From assembly GCA_937898715.1 (NCBI GenBank), contig CALEKA010000020.1, forward strand, positions 1-64,000: DNA of 64,000 nt, read 5' to 3'. The DNA is from an uncultured Prevotella sp. GTDB lineage: Bacteria > Bacteroidota > Bacteroidia > Bacteroidales > Bacteroidaceae. Of the stretch, positions 61,572 through 64,000 are shown piece by piece. Each line of letters starts with the position of its first letter. The first letter of the stretch is position 1. Position numbers and translations under genes: made by a program. The notes under the pieces are model-generated. The model did no database searches and was not told the origin of the DNA. It saw only the letters and a list, made by a program, of their open reading frames with translations.

Positions 61572-61659
61572 AAGTGTGGGGATTGGTAGGTGGTTTTATG
61601 AATTGGAAATGGATGAGGATTACTTGCATCTCGGATTAAAGAATAGGATTGGACTTCAT

Positions 61660-61773
61660 TTAGTTCTGTGGGCGACGCATACCGCGTCGGTACAACAGGA
61701 TTGAATGAAGTGAACCTATTAGAAATGCATTTCTAATTGTGCCGACGCGGGACGCGTCGCCCACAGAACTAAT
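61660..61773. repeat. REP-like palindrome, 36-bp arms
   Basis: TAGTTCTGTGGGCGACGCAT (from 61661) and the following CCGCGTCGGTACAA are mirrored at 61738-61773 (GTGCCGACGCGG...). About 33 of 36 positions pair. The loop is about 42 nt. Region 61572-61825 contains no gene. The GC-rich arms stand out from the flanks. Confidence 0.85.
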
Positions 61774-61825
61774 GCGAACTGAGTAACAGATGCACTTCAG
61801 AAATATCCGAGACAGCAATGCTCTA

Positions 61826-62893
61826 TCAAGCACGCTTCAAACTTTTCCAATAATCTCTTGCTAACAAAAACGTTACACTTCCGAAGAACGAAAGGAACAG
61901 CGCAATAGCCACGGCAAACATGCGCTTCGGTCCGACTGGCTTCAGAGGCACAGTGGCGGGCTGAATCACGGTGTAGACGGGCGTACGTTCTTGCACTTTG
62001 CTTTCAGCCAACTGCTGCTGTTGGGCATACTGAGAATAAGTATTATAGGCCAACTGCATTTCGTTTTCCAAACGATCAGCCACCTGTCGGAACGATACGA
62101 GCGTAACGTCCATGTTGGCATCACAATAGGCGGCATATTCGCGTTGTTTTTTCAAGTATTTGTTGTGGGCTTCCTTCGTAATTTTCTTGGTGTATTCCAA
62201 GTCTTTGCGAGCCTTGCCTGTACGATAGTCTGTAATGTATTTCTGCAAGCGGTTGCACACGTTAGCTGCGATCTGTTGTGCCACATCGGCGTCTTGCACT
62301 GTCACGTCTACGGTGATCATGTCAGTCTTCTTATCTACCACGCAGAACAGCGCTCCTGAGAGCGCATCCATTACGCCTTTTTGCTTCTTGTTTAAGCGAA
62401 TAGGATCGATATTCTCGTTGTTCATGGCTTTTTCCTGCGGAGTCTCTTTCTTTGAGCCCATCATACCGCTCCACCACGGACTTTGACCGCAATCACGGAA
62501 ATAAGCATAAATAGTTACGCGCTTCTTCAGTCGTGATACGTTTACCGTATCCTTCAAGAGATCGGAGAGAAATACGGTAGAACTCAACACTTTAGGATAG
62601 AACTCTGGATAGATGGCATCCTCCGAACTGCTTCCGCCCAATTTAATGCCAGCCATTGAAGCCATCGCACCTAAATTGCCTGAGATACCGCCAGAAGAGG
62701 AGGAAGTCTCTGGCAAAAGCACTGTCTCAGAATTATACGTACGAGGCAAGCTAAATACGTAGACAGTAGTCAGAGTGACAATCAACACCATCGTGACCAA
62801 TATGGCTATCCAATGGTTGCGAATGATAGAGAAAAGATGGACAAGAAATGCTTCATTCTTCACTTCATTGCCATGGAGCGTATTGTTTTCCAT
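61826..62893 (-). CDS. Polysaccharide chain-length determinant protein (Wzz family)
   Basis: 355-residue inner-membrane protein. One transmembrane helix lies near the N-terminus (about 31-51, WIAILVTMVLIVTLTTVYVF) and one near the C-terminus (about 328-348). Between them is a periplasmic helical domain with a long coiled-coil stretch (about 220-290). The PKPVGPKR-like segment before the last helix is the Wzz motif. There is no C-terminal tyrosine kinase domain. It sets glycan length by working with Wzy; its gene lies upstream of wzx after the repeat gap. Confidence 0.92.
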   Translation of the reverse strand: MENNTLHGNEVKNEAFLVHLFSIIRNHWIAILVTMVLIVTLTTVYVFSLPRTYNSETVLLPETSSSSGGISGNLGAMASMAGIKLGGSSSEDAIYPEFYPKVLSSTVFLSDLLKDTVNVSRLKKRVTIYAYFRDCGQSPWWSGMMGSKKETPQEKAMNNENIDPIRLNKKQKGVMDALSGALFCVVDKKTDMITVDVTVQDADVAQQIAANVCNRLQKYITDYRTGKARKDLEYTKKITKEAHNKYLKKQREYAAYCDANMDVTLVSFRQVADRLENEMQLAYNTYSQYAQQQQLAESKVQERTPVYTVIQPATVPLKPVGPKRMFAVAIALFLSFFGSVTFLLARDYWKSLKRA

Positions 62894-62941
62894 TCCGTTT
62901 TCAAATAGAGTTATATTCTTTTTCTTTGTCTGTTCTTATCT

Positions 62942-64000
62942 TCAAGCTTTAGCTTCACGATAGCGAATATGTGCGCGCAGGGATGCGATGACGAGCAAGT
63001 AGAGCAGGAGATTGCTCAATACCAACCAAGTAGAACTTATGCCTACTACATGAAACAAAAGCATATTGATGCTTATGATTACGATTTGCAAGCATAGAAT
63101 GAATGCCAACGCTGCGTGCATGCTCATACCAGCAGCCATGCAGAGGTGGTGAATGTGCGTCTTATCAGGCGTAAACATACCCTTACCCTTGCAAGTGCGC
63201 TCAATGGCCACACGGATGAGGTCTATCACGGGGATAAACACCAAACTAAACGATAGAAGTATAGGACAATCATGCACGTGGATAGGAACAACCGCTGGAT
63301 TGAACATGGCATATTTGATGCAGAAATAAGCAATCGAATAGCCCAAAATCAGACTGCCCGTATCGCCCATAAATGTCTTGGTGGAACGCTCAGTTTTGCC
63401 AAAGAGATTGAAATACATAAACGACAAGACCGAACCCATCAAGCCAAACGTAAACAGTGAGTAAGGCAAAGACAATCGCGTGAATGCCCACGAGAATACA
63501 CCCAAGCAAATCATGCACAGTCCTGAAGCCAAGCCATCAATACCATCTATCAGATTGATAGCATTGACAATCAGCAGAAAGACTAAGACTGTCAACGGAT
63601 AGCCCACCCAAACGGGTATCTCATAAATGCCGCAAAATCCATAAAGATTGTTGATATACAGATTGCATAGTGGCATAAACACTGCAGTAATAATCTGTAC
63701 CGCAAACTTGATCTTGGCGTCAAGTCCCAGAATGTCATCGACTATACCTATTATATAGATAAGGAACAACGCCACAAAGAGCAATACTGCCGATAAGCCA
63801 AACTGCACACTGTTGTTGCCTTGCAGAATCATTATAATGACCACAGCCGCCATACCCATCATAGTGGCGGGCGCAAACAATACGCCTCCCAAGCGGGGTA
63901 TCTTATTATGGTGAACCTTGCGCTCATTAGGCATATCGAAGAGTCCGCGTGCCACGCAGAAACGTATCAACACGGGCATAATCAAGTAAGTGAGCAGTGC
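62942..64000 (-). CDS. Undecaprenyl-phosphate sugar-1-phosphate transferase, WecA/TagO type, 5'-truncated by window edge
   Basis: 352 codons visible; the frame is still open at 64000, so the true start lies outside the window. Polytopic membrane enzyme of the MraY/WecA/TagO family that joins a HexNAc-1-phosphate to undecaprenyl phosphate. Visible motifs: MPNERKVHHNKIPRLGG (first Asp-rich loop area), NAINLIDGIDGLASGL (NxxNxxDGxDGLA catalytic loop), FMGDTGSLILGY, and HIHHLCMAAGM near the end (HIHH). It would start the lipid-linked glycan assembled by the downstream genes. Confidence 0.92.
   Translation of the reverse strand, partial: ALLTYLIMPVLIRFCVARGLFDMPNERKVHHNKIPRLGGVLFAPATMMGMAAVVIIMILQGNNSVQFGLSAVLLFVALFLIYIIGIVDDILGLDAKIKFAVQIITAVFMPLCNLYINNLYGFCGIYEIPVWVGYPLTVLVFLLIVNAINLIDGIDGLASGLCMICLGVFSWAFTRLSLPYSLFTFGLMGSVLSFMYFNLFGKTERSTKTFMGDTGSLILGYSIAYFCIKYAMFNPAVVPIHVHDCPILLSFSLVFIPVIDLIRVAIERTCKGKGMFTPDKTHIHHLCMAAGMSMHAALAFILCLQIVIISINMLLFHVVGISSTWLVLSNLLLYLLVIASLRAHIRYREAKA

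Noticed and set aside
1..64000. tRNA or rRNA genes, and an integron or phage integration site
   Set aside because: No cloverleaf, anticodon arm or GTTCRANYC box was noticed in the intergenic regions, and there is no integrase gene.

Overview
The window looks like a chromosomal segment of a Bacteroidales bacterium, most likely Prevotellaceae or a close relative. The evidence is a type III glutamine synthetase, LL-diaminopimelate aminotransferase, a GldB-type lipoprotein, a short archaeal/eukaryal-type prolyl-tRNA synthetase, a SGNH plus sialate O-acetylesterase fusion, many TlpA- and OmpA-type lipoproteins, and repeated TAnnTTTG promoter boxes (often with TTTG or TTG 18-20 nt upstream) where Shine-Dalgarno sequences are scarce. 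I cannot name the species. I see no rRNA or tRNA gene, no CRISPR-cas locus, no prophage and no intact transposase.

Layout. 0.3-5.0 kb: glnN, dapL and dapF on the minus strand (nitrogen assimilation and lysine/peptidoglycan precursor). 5.6-6.8 kb: two tandem deoxynucleoside kinases. 7.3-10 kb: a histidine phosphatase and a sialate esterase. 10-15 kb: a FadL-like outer-membrane protein, an acyltransferase, dihydroorotase and a polyprenol-phosphate mannosyltransferase-like enzyme. 15-19 kb: a thioredoxin-like protein, an HU-like DNA-binding protein and a CMD-cupin protein. 19-24 kb: an RsmI-like methylase, GldB, a glycosyltransferase, MtaB and a 67-residue lipoprotein. 24-28 kb: NudC, a phosphohexomutase, a VOC protein and a HAD phosphatase. 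28.9-32.2 kb: kdsA, kdsD and a phospholipase-D enzyme (Kdo/LPS and membrane lipid). 32.5-36 kb: a membrane acyltransferase, a thioesterase, a PAS protein and an EamA transporter. 36-38 kb: truA and the rpsF-rpsR-rplI ribosomal operon. 38.6-45.4 kb: aroE, a ClC protein, a YrdC protein, a lipid kinase, a flavoprotein and an OmpA lipoprotein. 45.5-49.1 kb: proS and an ABC-F ATPase. 49.3-53.8 kb: pcrA, a thioredoxin lipoprotein and a nucleoside MFS permease. 53.9-64 kb: a minus-strand surface-polysaccharide locus with initiating transferase, Wzz, Wzx, Wzy, four glycosyltransferases and a second initiating sugar transferase. Its first gene runs off the right edge.

The genes are mostly ordinary housekeeping genes. 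The unusual material lies between them. At least four unrelated sequence families form tandem arrays with an exact 22-bp period (1-55, 16588-16675, 28412-28477, 43593-43680). One further element has 10-12 bp phased boxes in inverted arms (about 5405-5570), and others have an 8-bp period in inverted arms (14150-14307, 32228-32390). Long palindromes occupy gene ends (34439-34516, 38368-38602, 61660-61773). A further repeat sits directly upstream of gldB and of mtaB in the same orientation and seems to carry a promoter box. These periodic intergenic elements are the best candidates for an undescribed system. What they do is not visible from this window.
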